The notes: generated by a model not told the origin, from the sequence alone. A stretch of DNA of 64,000 nucleotides from Leishmania mexicana MHOM/GT/2001/U1103 (GCF_000234665.1 NC_018330.1:741274-805273); one strand, 5' to 3'; shown: positions 20,391-31,214, numbered from the stretch's first letter. Made by a program: numbers and translations.

Positions 20391-22275
20391 GTGGATGTCC
20401 AGTATTTCCTTTGTGGTTATGCTGAATGTGACGCAGTGTTCCCTTCGTCTCACTCCATCTCGCTTGCCTGCCGGGCCTGCCCAAGTCTGCATGTGTAGGA
20501 ATGAAAGTGTGCCACTGCGTGCGCGCGCGGGGTGGGGGGAGTGCATGTTGCCGCGATGGATGGGCCACTACGTTGTGCGCTTTGCGGTGCGGATGGCCAT
20601 GGCGATGGTGGATGCCAGAGAGGGACGAGGAGGCACATCTGACTTAGCGGGCGTGAGGCAGCGGGTGAGGTGTTGCGCGGTCAGTTTGCGTGACATGAAC
20701 GAGAAAAAATGTTTTGTTCGTGGACACTGTTGCGCCACGGTGCGCGCTCCTCTTCCCATCTCTCTTTCTCTTCTTGCTTTCGCTTTCACATGTCTCCACG
20801 TCGCCTTCGCACTCCGTCGCGTCGCTGGCTGCTGTGTGAGATGAGTGGCTCCTCTGCCAGTGTCTTCCGCGGTGATCGATGACGATGCGTACTCCGTGCT
20901 GTTTGACATGTTCCTTCGTTGTCGTGGGGAGGATGTGTTCGTGGTGGCCGCGCCCCCCCTTCTCCTCCTCCCCTTTTTCTTGGTGCTTGCGCTACTCTGT
21001 CCTTCTCTCTCGTTCTGTATCCCCTTTCAATGTTTCTATGGGTGATTTCGTATGTACGCATACAGGTACTCCCCCCCCGCGCGCGTGTGTGTGTGTTGCC
21101 ATCGTTTCTGCAGGCGGTGGAATGTGCCGGCACGTTGCCCCTCTCTCCCACTCGCTTGCTGGGCCTCTCTGGTGTCGCGCGGATGCCTTCTGCTCCTTGC
21201 TCCGCCCTCCTCGGGCTCTCGTGCCGCTCAGAGACGCGAGACCGAATTCATATCACAGCAAAAGGCCACCCGATCCGAACGAAACGCGATGTCGGGGTCA
21301 CGCTTTTTTTTCATTTCTTGGGGGTGGGGTGGAGGCAATCCGGCACAATCGTGCGTATGCATGCATGAGCCCTGCAGCACACACAGTGCATCTCTTTCAT
21401 GAGCAGAATTAGAAAGGGATGGAGGAGGCACCACACAACAAAATCGAGGTGGTCATCAACGCAGTCAACGGGAAAGTAAAGAAAAAAATGCTCACTGACA
21501 CCAGAAGAACCCACCTTGGGGTGTGTGTCTGGGGAGGCCACTCTTCCACCGTAGAGTGCTGCACTTCGCACCCTTCCTCCCGCGGCAGCTTTAAAGCACG
21601 TTGCATCCTACATGGTGCGGGGGGCTCTCCTCACCCCCCCCCTCCCCTCCCCGGGGGGGGGGGCGCTTGCGTCTGGGCCTCGGCGTATGCCTTGCTGTGT
21701 AGCGCTTGGTTTGTACGTGGGGCCGAGAAGGAATACCCGCGCCTGTGTGTGGGGGTCTCCTTGCCACGTGTTGGGCGGCGGCGTGTCGCAGCGATTCGGT
21801 ATCATGCTCGATGCTCATCGTCACTGCCTCTCTCACTCTCCCCCTTCTCCTGTTCTCTTCGCTCGCGCGTGGGGTTGGGTGCTACCGCCAGCCACGCAGC
21901 GACGTCTGCGTGCGCGTGGGTGCTTCCGCGACACCTGCTTGCACGCCTCGCGTGTGCTCGGGCGTGCGTATCCTTCAGCGAGTGAAGCGTCGCCACGGAA
22001 ATGCAGCACGAGCGCATGAGGGGAGGTGAGCGCACGGAAGCGTATCACGACACCCCTCTGCTCTGGCTCGCGCGTGTGGCAGACACCGGCTTCCTCTTTG
22101 CTTTATCTGCTGCCTTCTGCTACCAAGCTCACGTAGCCACACAGGCATCTGTACGCATCACCGCCTTCGCATACGCGTTGGGCGTGCGCTGTCGTCTTGA
22201 CTGCGTCCATACCTTTTTTTCCGTGTAACCCTTACCTGTCATGATGGCCAGCAGACAAACTTCACTGCGCGGTCT

Positions 22276-22828
22276 CACAGGGCGCAGTGTGTCCACACAG
22301 TGCCTGGGGAAGCCAGGAAGCCTCCCCCCATCCCCTGCGAAATGCCAGAACCACTGCTGGTGGTGGCAGGGTCAGTCACCCACGGCGTAGGGGGAGGCCA
22401 GCGCGGTGCATCCCTGTTGATGTCTGCTGTGAGGTCGTGGATGGCGTTGCGTCGGGGTGCCCCACGATCATGTGAGCACGTTTGTGCCATCCATGTGATG
22501 GGCGGATGGTTACAGTGACTCGGATGCGCAGCCCACCCGTCTCTCGCACTGCCCACTGCTGATGCAGGGGGCCTGGGTGTCACCCCGAGAGGGATGATGC
22601 ACCAGGTGGCTGCCGGCATGATGGGGGTGGGTGGGTGGGGACGGCTGTGATGCGCCCCTCCGAGGCGTGTGGGTGGGAGGAGTTTGGGGCGGGGACCGTG
22701 CTCTCAGATGGCTGCGTCGGCGCATCGGTGTAGCGCGCGTCTTGGGCTGCCTCGCACCAGGCGATGCGCTAAGGGGAAGAGTGGGCTCATGCTGTATGTA
22801 AACGAAACGGCATGCGGAGCGCACGAAA
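22276..22828 (+). mobile_element. SIDER-like degenerate retroposon, copy B (identical to copy A)
   Basis: All 553 bases match 15030-15582 by eye at a constant offset of 7246, with no indel or substitution noticed. The upstream flank (about 22240-22275) is only partly similar to that of copy A, and the downstream flanks differ completely. The block runs into an A-rich stretch at its 3' end, as retroposon tails do. It lies in the 3' flank of the first paralogue, about 460 bases before the second paralogue. Confidence 0.7.
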
Positions 22829-23288
22829 AGAATAATAAAGGTGACCTGTTTCTGCTGTTTCATGCGTGGGTCTGCTTCTTAGCGGCGCTTCATGCGCTCC
22901 GCACCCGTCGCTGCTCTCATCGACGTCTATGCGTCACAGCCGCTCTCCTGTGTCGTCACCTCCTGCTCTCTCACCTCCATCACGTTTCGCCCCTTTTTTG
23001 CGGATTGACTTCTGCCCTGTGGCCCCGCACCCCGCACCCCACAAGGGTACAGCTCCCTCTCCCCTCCCCTCCAGCTCCACTCGCGTGCAGAGGCATTTGT
23101 GTGGTTTCGCGCATGTATATATGGACGTGTGTGCGCGCGCTTTTCTCTCTCCTCTCCCTGACGGCGCCTGGCACGTGCATACACACACACACACACACAA
23201 CGGACCCGTGTTGCAGTCTCTTAGCCGATCACTTCCTTAACCGTTTCCGCAAGTCACAACGACGGGCATTCAGTCCTCTGCTGCTCGC

Positions 23289-24041
23289 GTGCCCGACGAC
23301 TCGTGGGGGTGTACGCCAACCCCCATCGACGTCAGCGCGGCACGCGACCTAACCATCTCGTGGCTCTCGCACGCCGAGTCCGTCCTGGTGCTCGAGTGGA
23401 CAGAGTGTGAGCGGGCTCAGCAGGCGCAGGTGCTGCAACAAAGTCAGCAGCGGAAGGTTCAGCAGCGGCAACAGCAGCCAGTGACGACGGCGGATGAATT
23501 ATTGGCAGAGGCCACTGCTGCCGGGCTGCGTTACGCTCGCGTCGCCTCCTCGTCCTCCGAGGAAGATTCAGATGACGAGCGTCGTTCACAAGGGCTGGTT
23601 CCTCTCCACTGCGATCACGCACCCTTTCCCTTCCATCGAAGCAGCGGTGTGGTCTTCGCGCTGCCGCCGAGTAGCGTCGACGGTGGTGGCGCCGCTACGA
23701 TGAGCGCGGCATCGCTGCCAGACCGCGGCGAACGGGCGCTGAGCGTGATGGACAGTGTTCCTGTAGGATTCGACTACTATACGGCTTTGCAGAAGGCCTG
23801 GTCTCGCACTCCGGAGCGGCCGCCAAGTCTGCCGCCGCTCGCCACGGCGTCGGAGGTGAATCTCAGCGACATCGACGAAATGCTCTCTGGTGACTCCGAC
23901 TACGAGGAGCTGCGCCCACCGGTACCCCTGGGGCTCATGATTAGCTACTTCACTGTGGACTGGCGTGATAGCGGGCTGTACGACGTTGTACAGCGACGAG
24001 AGGAGTCATTGTCGCAGCAATCCCAGAAGACGAAACCGTAG
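23289..24041 (+). CDS. Paralogue 2 of the PVGxDY/PPVPLGxM protein, no ATG upstream of the conserved region
   Basis: This frame shares with the protein at 17867-18817 the block ISWLSHAESVLVLEW, the block PVGFDYYTALQKAW and the C-terminal PPVPLGLMISYF with WRDSGLY. A Gln-rich stretch and an acidic Ser/Glu stretch lie between the first two. The coordinates begin at a GTG because the frame has no ATG between an in-frame TAA at 23238-23240 and the first conserved block; the first ATG is at 23700, which would give only a 113-residue product with the last two blocks. Options are a short protein from 23700, non-AUG initiation, a sequencing error near the 5' end, or a decaying 5' end in a pseudogene. 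The conserved body and absence of internal stops argue that the protein is, or was recently, made. No myristoylation signal can be seen. Confidence 0.6.
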   Translation: MPDDSWGCTPTPIDVSAARDLTISWLSHAESVLVLEWTECERAQQAQVLQQSQQRKVQQRQQQPVTTADELLAEATAAGLRYARVASSSSEEDSDDERRSQGLVPLHCDHAPFPFHRSSGVVFALPPSSVDGGGAATMSAASLPDRGERALSVMDSVPVGFDYYTALQKAWSRTPERPPSLPPLATASEVNLSDIDEMLSGDSDYEELRPPVPLGLMISYFTVDWRDSGLYDVVQRREESLSQQSQKTKP

Positions 24042-24896
24042 AGACGAATGAGGGCAGTCGGGGGAGTCGTGTGTGTGTGTGTGAGGAGGGCGGAGGATGG
24101 AGGCAAGCGTAGGCGTCGAATGTGGACAGAGAGAGAGAGCGGAAGTGGGCGATATGAGCGCATATCTCTGCGTGACGTCTGCGCGTGACCGCACCCGGGC
24201 TTGCTTCATTTCGTCTTGCTTCAAGCGCCCTTGTAACTCCTGTCCCGTGCAGGGCCTCTGCTCTTCGCTCCCTCTCCCTCTCCCTCCCTCCCCCATTTCC
24301 CCAGTTTGTGTGCGCGCGTGTTCATGCTGTTATGTGCACTGGCAGCCCTCGTTCTCGTGTTCCTTTTGTATTTCCTGTGCTGAATACACATGATGGTGGC
24401 GCTCGATGGCGGTGACGACGGTGGATTTCTTTTTTCTTATATTCGTGTTGTTGTGTCTTTGGTGCAGGGCTTGGACAACGTGGACCTCCCCCGCACTCCC
24501 CCGCACCCCCTCTCTCCCTCCCTCCCTCCTGTGACTCCTATCACCCGCCCCACCCGGCAAAGGACGGTGCCAGCACGTGTCTAATGCCATGCCCGCGTCT
24601 CTCTCTCTCTGTGCGTGTGTGTGTCTGTGTGCATGCCATAAAACGCTGGTGGCTTTATTGCGATTCGTATGATGACATGTACTTGTGTGTGTGTACGTGT
24701 GCACTGTGGCGGCCGACAGCAGAACGGCAGCATGAAGGTGAGAGAAGCGGGACACAGAGGGGAGGGAGGGGACTCATGCAAGTTTTTATCCCGTGCATTC
24801 CACTGCCGCGGGAGCGAGCAGGGTGTGAGAGACGACGACGACGAAGAGAGGGATGTCCGGCAACTGCAAGTGTGCGAGCGAGTTTATTTTTTGAAA

Positions 24897-24996
24897 NNNN
24901 NNNNNNNNNNNNNNNNNNNNNNNNNNNNNNNNNNNNNNNNNNNNNNNNNNNNNNNNNNNNNNNNNNNNNNNNNNNNNNNNNNNNNNNNNNNNNNNN
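24897..24996. other. Assembly gap of 100 N
   Basis: Exactly 100 undetermined bases, the usual placeholder for a gap of unknown size. Sequence or even a short gene could be missing here. Confidence 0.99.
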
Positions 24997-26058
24997 GGAG
25001 GGATGATCTGTCAGCGGGAGTGCGTGTATGAGCCCTTTATTTGTGTCCGTTTCACCCGCCCCAGCAGCCTCCGACAAGGGACACATGCACACGAGCAGTA
25101 AGTGTAAGCGGGGGGGGGTGCACACGCTTCCTTGTCCCTCTTCCCTCCCCCATTCGGCACGCACGCACACGTTCTAGCCTCTTGAATGGTCTACTGGTGG
25201 TCATGGCTGTGTGTGTGTGCGCGCAGCATGCGCCGTTTGATCTTCCGTAATGAGTGTACGTTGGCATCAATGATGCAAGCCCGTTGGAACACACTTATAA
25301 GAGCTTCAAATAGAGACTCAGGAAAAAAATAAGGAGAGAAGGGTGCCACCGAGGCGTAAGTCGTCCCCTCTGTGAGGCAGGGGATGCCCTGTGCATGTGC
25401 TCGTGTATACGTCTGTGCCTCTCTCTCTCTCCTTTCCTCCCTCTCAGCCGCGTTCGTGGCTGACAAGCCCGACGGTCTTTCTCCCTCACTTGGCAAGGGC
25501 CCGAGTGGGGGTGGGGAGAACGACACTGAGGAATGCAGTAGGGAAGGGCTGTTGAGAGGGAAGGTATGTGTGTGTGTAAAGCACGAGCCACGCATGTGTA
25601 AAGGTGGCAAGGCCGCACCGATAGCAGCAGCGATAACGCAACTGAGAGAGAGGCGCTCTGGTCCGTCTTTCGGGGTTTTAAAAGTCTTTCAGCCACGGGT
25701 GGCGAGGCTTACGCGCTCTTGCTTTTCTTCGTCATACGGTGTTGATGGCCCCGCCGTTTTGTCGAGTCTTCACACAGGTGTTGGTGCGGATCACATGGGG
25801 TCCTGCGACCCGCTCCTCCAAGGCACACTCGTCATTCTCCGCCCATTCCGACCTCCCCTGTATGCGCATACCTCTCCTTGTCTATGTGCTGTGGTGGTGA
25901 TTGTCGCCATTTGTGTTCTTCAATGGCGTTCCTCTCGTGCTCTCGCTCTCGTTGGCTGCGCCGCGCCTCCCCCCTTCTCTCAACCTTTACGCCTGCCTTT
26001 CTAACTCACACATCATGGACGATGCATATTGTTTCGATGCCTTGGACACGGTACATCT

Positions 26059-26082
26059 CCCCCCCCCCCCACACACACACAC
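26059..26082 (+). repeat. Composite microsatellite: C12 then (AC)6
   Basis: Same arrangement as at 526-554: a run of C followed directly by AC units. Confidence 0.9.
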
Positions 26083-27229
26083 CTGCCCGCGTAGATTTCC
26101 AAAGCAGTTGGCACCATCTTTTGCCTCCACCCCCACTCACAAGACAAAGAATTAGAAGCGACCGACAAGAGGGGCAGTGAGGTAGTCCTCTTCCATCCCT
26201 CTCCATTTCTCTCTCTGAGACCTACTCCAGCGCACGCGCCCGTACACGAGAGACGGCGACAGAGAGTGCAGTCTATAGCGACCTAAAAGAAAACACCCGG
26301 ATAACGTAACGCACACGCACACACGCACACGCGGCACGTGTGTGTGTGTGTTGATGAGCTGTTTTAAAAGAATACCATAACGAAACGAAGCGTAGAACAA
26401 AGAGTACAGGACTGACGCTAGGGACTCTGCCCGGAGAGAAAAGGGGGCACGCATACACGCAACGCCAGTCATCATCAGATCAAGGCCAGCCTCTTCCTCC
26501 CCTCTCCCCCAAGCCCTCCACCACACTGTGTCTCGCAATATCTGAGGCGGTGCTCTCTAACGTAATCTGCTCTGTTTGCTTGTTTCTTCACTTGTTGCCT
26601 GCTTTTCCGAGTAACTTTGTTTTCTATATTCGATTGTCTTCGACCCAGCGTCTCACTTGTCGGCGGCTCGAACCCTTCCGCTTCGCTTATCTCCCTCGCC
26701 CTCTGCCCCCCTCCCCCGCGTGATTGACGTCTGTGCAGAGGACCATATATATATATCTCTATAGCTATCTACCTTATTGCTTTGTGCGTGTGGGTTTGTC
26801 TGTGCGTGAACGCAGCATCTGCGTGACGACGACGACACCGCACAGGTGAGAGAGAGAAAGGTGCTGCTGCTCCTTTATTTTCGCTTCTGTTTCGCTAGTT
26901 GGTTACCGTGTGGGTCCGTCCAGATCGTGCGTGTGTGTGTGTTGGCGCGCGAGGGTCTCCGCCTGCGCTTTTTCATTTTTCTGTTAGGGAGGGCGTAGCT
27001 GAGTGCACGCATGCGCTTGCGCGTCTTTCGCGCTTGCTTTACGCACGATTTGTCACTGTCTGTGCCTCTTCTTTCATATTCGCTGTCAGTGGGTTTTACG
27101 AAACCATTACAAGTGCTGGAGCTTCTTACCCACGATTCGTTGCACCTTTGAAGAGTGTGTCACACAGTCACCTCCCTCTTCTGTCTCCTGCCGACGCCAC
27201 ACAACTAACACCGCACTCCGGTGCGCTTT

Positions 27230-27231
27230 AG
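27230..27231 (+). promoter_or_regulatory. Predicted spliced-leader trans-splice acceptor AG
   Basis: First AG after the tract at 27171-27190. It would give a very short 5' UTR of about 10 bases before the ATG at 27242. An earlier AG near 27166 is an alternative. Confidence 0.35.
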
Positions 27232-27241
27232 TGGGACTCGC

Positions 27242-30200
27242 ATGCCTGCCAACAGGACCAGAGACAGCGATGGCGTCGTGCACGTCGAGGTTGCGGCGGC
27301 GCCGTCTGTCCCACCGCAGCAGCTGCGATCTAACCGTGGTGATGCAGCTGTTGCGGCGGCAGACGAGCATCTCTACGGACCTCATACGAGCACCATACGC
27401 ATGAATCCATACGTGCGCTGCGTGCACGATAGCGGGGTGCCGAAAATTCGCTCCCTCCAAGAGCTTCTCTCTCAGAGGATCCAGCCGGACCCCGCGGAGC
27501 CAGATACCCCGTGTCTTCGACCGAGTCACGGGCCGCCAGGGGTGTGGGCGCAGGCGCCAGAGCCGCCGAGCTTCGACGACGGACGTGCGACAATGATGTC
27601 GGCGCATGGCCAGTCCACCGTTGAGCGCCACGCAGACCCCTCACTCGCTGGTGCTCCCGCGGCCAGCAATCCGTCACCGGTGCTCACCTTCACCGCCGAC
27701 AGCGTCGCCACGCCAAACACGTTTGCCACAGTCAAGACCCACGAAATGCGCATCTTGTCACGTCTCACGAAGCGCCTGCGGTGGTCAGAGCGGCATCAGG
27801 ACATGCCCTTTGGCGAGCCAGTAGAGATGATGCTGGCGGAGGCCGACGTGGGCGAGGACACTGAAGGGGGGTCCGAGGACAGGGACTCCGAGGTGATGGA
27901 TGTTGTCCACACAGGCCGCTCAGGTGCACTTGCGCAGGACCCAGAAGACCTTTCTGAGAAGCAAGATGAGGCTGGCGTGCAGCTCCTGCCCTGCTCCACA
28001 CGTGACAGGGCCGAGGCGGCTGCGGTTCAGGAGACACCGCCGCACTTCGTGGCGGTCTCCCGTCCAGCGGCGGCTTCAAATGCATGCCCACAGCACGTGT
28101 CAGAAGTGAAGGAGGGCATCGTGTCGTCTCCCTCATCGGGCGGCATTTTCTGCACCCTTGCCAGAGGTCCCACGCCTCCTGACGGACGGAAACTCCGCAC
28201 CACCGACGTCACGCCCGCCGACTCCAGCGACAGCTCACCGCAGCAGCCTCACTACACCCATGGGCAGCAACAACAGCATTCACGGCCTGCTGCTGTGCCG
28301 CTGCGCACCACGTACCCTGCCCCGGTGGCGAGACTGGAGGAGAGCCCGTATCACTACATTATGCGCAACTACATTGGCGGGACGTTTCTGTACTATAGCA
28401 CGCCGGAGAGCAAGGACTACTTTTTGCGCCTATGCCACCGCGTTGTGGCGCAGGTGCGGCCTCTGCTGGAGCAGGAAACGCTGTCGCCCCACCACGGCCT
28501 GTTCCCGCGCATCAACGCGCCGGCCTTCGTCTTCGGCGACATCCACGGGAACTTTGAGGACTTGTCCTTCTTCCTGAAGCGGTTGCTGATCTTCCACGAC
28601 TTCAACCTCACCCCAGCAAATATCTTGTGCCTCGGCGACTATGTCGATCGCGGCCCTTTCTCGCTCGAGTGTGTCATGCTCCTCTTCTCGCTCAAGATCA
28701 TGAACGCATCGAAGATCGTCATGCTGCGCGGCAACCACGAGGACCGCGTCGTCTGCGGTGACCTGCGCACCTACGGCCGCGGCTGCTTCCTGGCTCAGTG
28801 TCACACTGTCTTTGGCTACACTGCGGGAACGAAGCTGTTCCGCGAGGTGACGGCCCTGTTCAAGTACCTCCCGCTGGCGGCGGAACTGGTGATCCCGAGC
28901 ACACCAAACTTATCATTTCTGCGGTCGCAGCAGACCGTGATGCACCCGAACCTTTACGTGAGCCAGCCAGCAGTACTGCTCCACGACGGCAATCGGACCA
29001 AGCGGACCGCGTCAACGACCTCGCTGACGTCAGGCTCGACGACGAAGGCGTCTTCACTCGACTCGCAGCACCTCCGCACGCTGCACCGCGACGGCGAAGT
29101 GGCTAGCGGCGACAAGGAAGGTGACGAGACACTCTCCAAGAACTCGGCCAGCGCGGAGGCGGTGTCCCCGCTGCCGACCGGCTACAACACAATCGCGGAC
29201 GCCTCTCTCGCACGTGGGCAGCCGTCCCGGCACGAGGCTCACGAAGAGCGCATCTTGTGCACACACGGCGGTATTCCCCGCTTCGATCGCTCGCCGTATG
29301 AGAACTCGCTTGCCTCTCTGCGCAGTCTCTCTTTCCCCCGTATGCTCACGTTGTTTCCGAACAACCCGGCTGTGAAAGACGACGCCGAGTGCATGCCGGA
29401 CTACTTTGTGAAGCAGGAGCTGGAGGCGCTATGGCGCCGGTACCCGTCTGCCGCTCCACCCGGTTTCACGGCGGCGTGCCGACGAGAGGCTGCAGAGGCC
29501 GCCGCCGCCGCAACTGCGAGCACGAGTACCCCGGCGGCGTCCAAGTCTTTTGGCACTTTCTCTTCTTCCCTAAAGCTGCAGAGAAAGGCGAGTAGCGGCA
29601 GCGCCGGGAGCAGTGTGAGCGGCCCTGAAGTTGCCGCAGCGGCAGTGCCGCCAGAGGCGGAGGCATCGTCTCGCCCCTCGTCGTGCTCGGCGGCGTCCTC
29701 CGCGTCTCGTACGGCGAGTCTGGTACCCGGAGTGCAGAGCGAGCAGCAGCAGCAGCCACAAGGCCACAAGTCTCCACCCGTTATGCGCAGCAGCAGCGAC
29801 TATTTGCCGCAGTTAACCGAGGACGACGTGCGCAAGAGCTGGTACACCATGTTCGACTTGCTCTGGTCGGACCCGACCCCGATGGAGCTGGAAGAGGCGG
29901 CGGCGTGCGTGGACTGGGAGTCTTCTCGTGTTGCTGGCGGCGAACACGACGCTCACCGAAGCTCGTCCTCCTCCTCTTCGGCGACCGCCGCTAGAGGGTC
30001 GACGCCAAGCGTGCATGTCAACGAGTGGGGCTTCACCGTCAACACCCGCGGCAGCAACGTTGTCTCCTTCTCCGCGAAGGCGGTGGACACGTTCCTCACG
30101 GCGTACCATTACTCGATGCTCTTCCGCGCTCATCAGGAGAAGGCGCATGGGCTGCGGTGGAGTAAGAGCAGCAAGGTGCTTACCATCTTCAGCAGCAGCA

Positions 30201-30289
30201 ACTACATGGGCCACCGCAACGGCGCTGGCTGCGTCGTGGTCGCTGCGAACGGCGAGGTGCAGATGATTGAGAAGGTGGTGACCATGTGA
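27242..30289 (+). CDS. PPP-family Ser/Thr protein phosphatase with large insertions, 1015 residues
   Basis: A metallophosphatase of the PP1/PP2A/PP2B superfamily, which removes phosphate from Ser/Thr. All the metal-ligand motifs are present: GDIHG with D433 and H435, GDYVDRG with D466, RGNHE with N498 and H499, the HGG histidine H675, and FRAH with H964. FSSSNY near residue 980 stands where PP1 has SAPNYC. Catalysis is therefore expected. The core is split by about 125 extra residues between RGNHE and HGG and about 210 between HGG and FRAH. Both insertions are rich in Ser, Ala and charged residues, and the second contains Gln and Ser runs. The first ~360 residues are probably disordered. No calcineurin B-binding helix or EF-hand was recognised, so the subclass is open. 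The ATG at 27242 is the first in frame. Confidence 0.92.
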   Translation: MPANRTRDSDGVVHVEVAAAPSVPPQQLRSNRGDAAVAAADEHLYGPHTSTIRMNPYVRCVHDSGVPKIRSLQELLSQRIQPDPAEPDTPCLRPSHGPPGVWAQAPEPPSFDDGRATMMSAHGQSTVERHADPSLAGAPAASNPSPVLTFTADSVATPNTFATVKTHEMRILSRLTKRLRWSERHQDMPFGEPVEMMLAEADVGEDTEGGSEDRDSEVMDVVHTGRSGALAQDPEDLSEKQDEAGVQLLPCSTRDRAEAAAVQETPPHFVAVSRPAAASNACPQHVSEVKEGIVSSPSSGGIFCTLARGPTPPDGRKLRTTDVTPADSSDSSPQQPHYTHGQQQQHSRPAAVPLRTTYPAPVARLEESPYHYIMRNYIGGTFLYYSTPESKDYFLRLCHRVVAQVRPLLEQETLSPHHGLFPRINAPAFVFGDIHGNFEDLSFFLKRLLIFHDFNLTPANILCLGDYVDRGPFSLECVMLLFSLKIMNASKIVMLRGNHEDRVVCGDLRTYGRGCFLAQCHTVFGYTAGTKLFREVTALFKYLPLAAELVIPSTPNLSFLRSQQTVMHPNLYVSQPAVLLHDGNRTKRTASTTSLTSGSTTKASSLDSQHLRTLHRDGEVASGDKEGDETLSKNSASAEAVSPLPTGYNTIADASLARGQPSRHEAHEERILCTHGGIPRFDRSPYENSLASLRSLSFPRMLTLFPNNPAVKDDAECMPDYFVKQELEALWRRYPSAAPPGFTAACRREAAEAAAAATASTSTPAASKSFGTFSSSLKLQRKASSGSAGSSVSGPEVAAAAVPPEAEASSRPSSCSAASSASRTASLVPGVQSEQQQQPQGHKSPPVMRSSSDYLPQLTEDDVRKSWYTMFDLLWSDPTPMELEEAAACVDWESSRVAGGEHDAHRSSSSSSSATAARGSTPSVHVNEWGFTVNTRGSNVVSFSAKAVDTFLTAYHYSMLFRAHQEKAHGLRWSKSSKVLTIFSSSNYMGHRNGAGCVVVAANGEVQMIEKVVTM

Positions 30290-31183
30290 CTCTTGGGATG
30301 GCCTATGGCAAGGGAGAAGAGCGAGCCATAGCTCCGTGAACGCATACGCCGATACGCCCATCAGGCACTTTGATTTTTTTTCTATCGCGATGCCGCGGCG
30401 CACCGCCTCTGACAGCCATGTCTCTATGTGGTTGGTGGGGCAGTGTGCTCTCGAAACGGACTGTGCTGCCCACGGCTGTCAAATCTCTCTTCCTCGTCCG
30501 CTCCTTCTCCCTTGGTTTCAGCTCCAGGTTGAATCCACGCTTTCTGTCCCCTCCGCTCCCGACTTGCTCTGTTGCGTGGGCGCTGGTGTATGCGCGTGCG
30601 TGCGCCCGCTGAGGTGCGCACGTGCGACAGTCGTGGTGTTGGCCGTGTCTCTCTCTCTCTGCTCCTCTTCCTCAGCCCTCAGCCCTCGTGGTGGCCGTCG
30701 CTCGACCTCATATTCCTTTCTGTCCCTTTTTCGCTGCCCGCTGCTGCCTCTGCCGCCCTCGTCGCTTTCACTGCTTCCGATGCCGGTGATGGGGCGTGAT
30801 GATGGTACGCATCTTGCATGTGCGCGTGTGTGTGGGTCGAGGAGGGACAGCGGAGGGGGGAGGGAGGGAGGGACTCTTCCATCCATCTCTTTTCCTTTTT
30901 CTTCTCGTTGTGATGTTTATTTCTCTCTCGCCTTGCTGCACTTCGCAGCCCACCGGGGCGGTTGCTGGTGTGCCAGAGGGGGGGAGGGTGTGTGTGTGTC
31001 TCCTCACGTCTTCCTCGACTCTGACGACGCGGCTTTGCGCTTCCCTTCCTTGCCCTGGGGGAACGGTGAATCTCGCGCTCACCGGCGTGATCGAACAACA
31101 CGCAGAGAGATGCAGCGAGAGAGAGGGAGAGGGAGAGGGCAGTGATGAACATATGCGCTGCCTCCTTCCACTCCTCTTCCCTC

Positions 31184-31206
<23 letters not shown>

Positions 31207-31214
<8 letters not shown>

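Larger units (their letters stand above)
18818..23240 (+). other. Long intergenic/UTR region, 4.4 kb, repeat-rich
   Basis: It holds, in order, a diverged SIDER-like element (19141-19610), a (CA)n run at about 19628-19653, a 172-base repeat (20219-20390), a G/C hairpin-prone run at 21634-21663, the second identical SIDER-like block (22276-22828) and a (CA)n run at about 23179-23199. Open frames on both strands are low-complexity. I support no gene. Confidence 0.6.
24042..27241 (+). other. Intergenic/UTR region, 3.2 kb, with assembly gap
   Basis: UTR-like sequence with short (GT)n and (CA)n runs, an AT-rich patch near 26744 and a poly-C/(AC)n composite at 26059-26082. The gap of 100 N (24897-24996) means the true length is unknown. 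No credible gene was seen on either side of the gap. Confidence 0.55.

Noticed and set aside
25372..26004. 210-residue + strand frame as a gene near the assembly gap
   Set aside because: Composition is UTR-like, the upstream sequence lacks a clear tract and acceptor, and competing frames cover the same bases.
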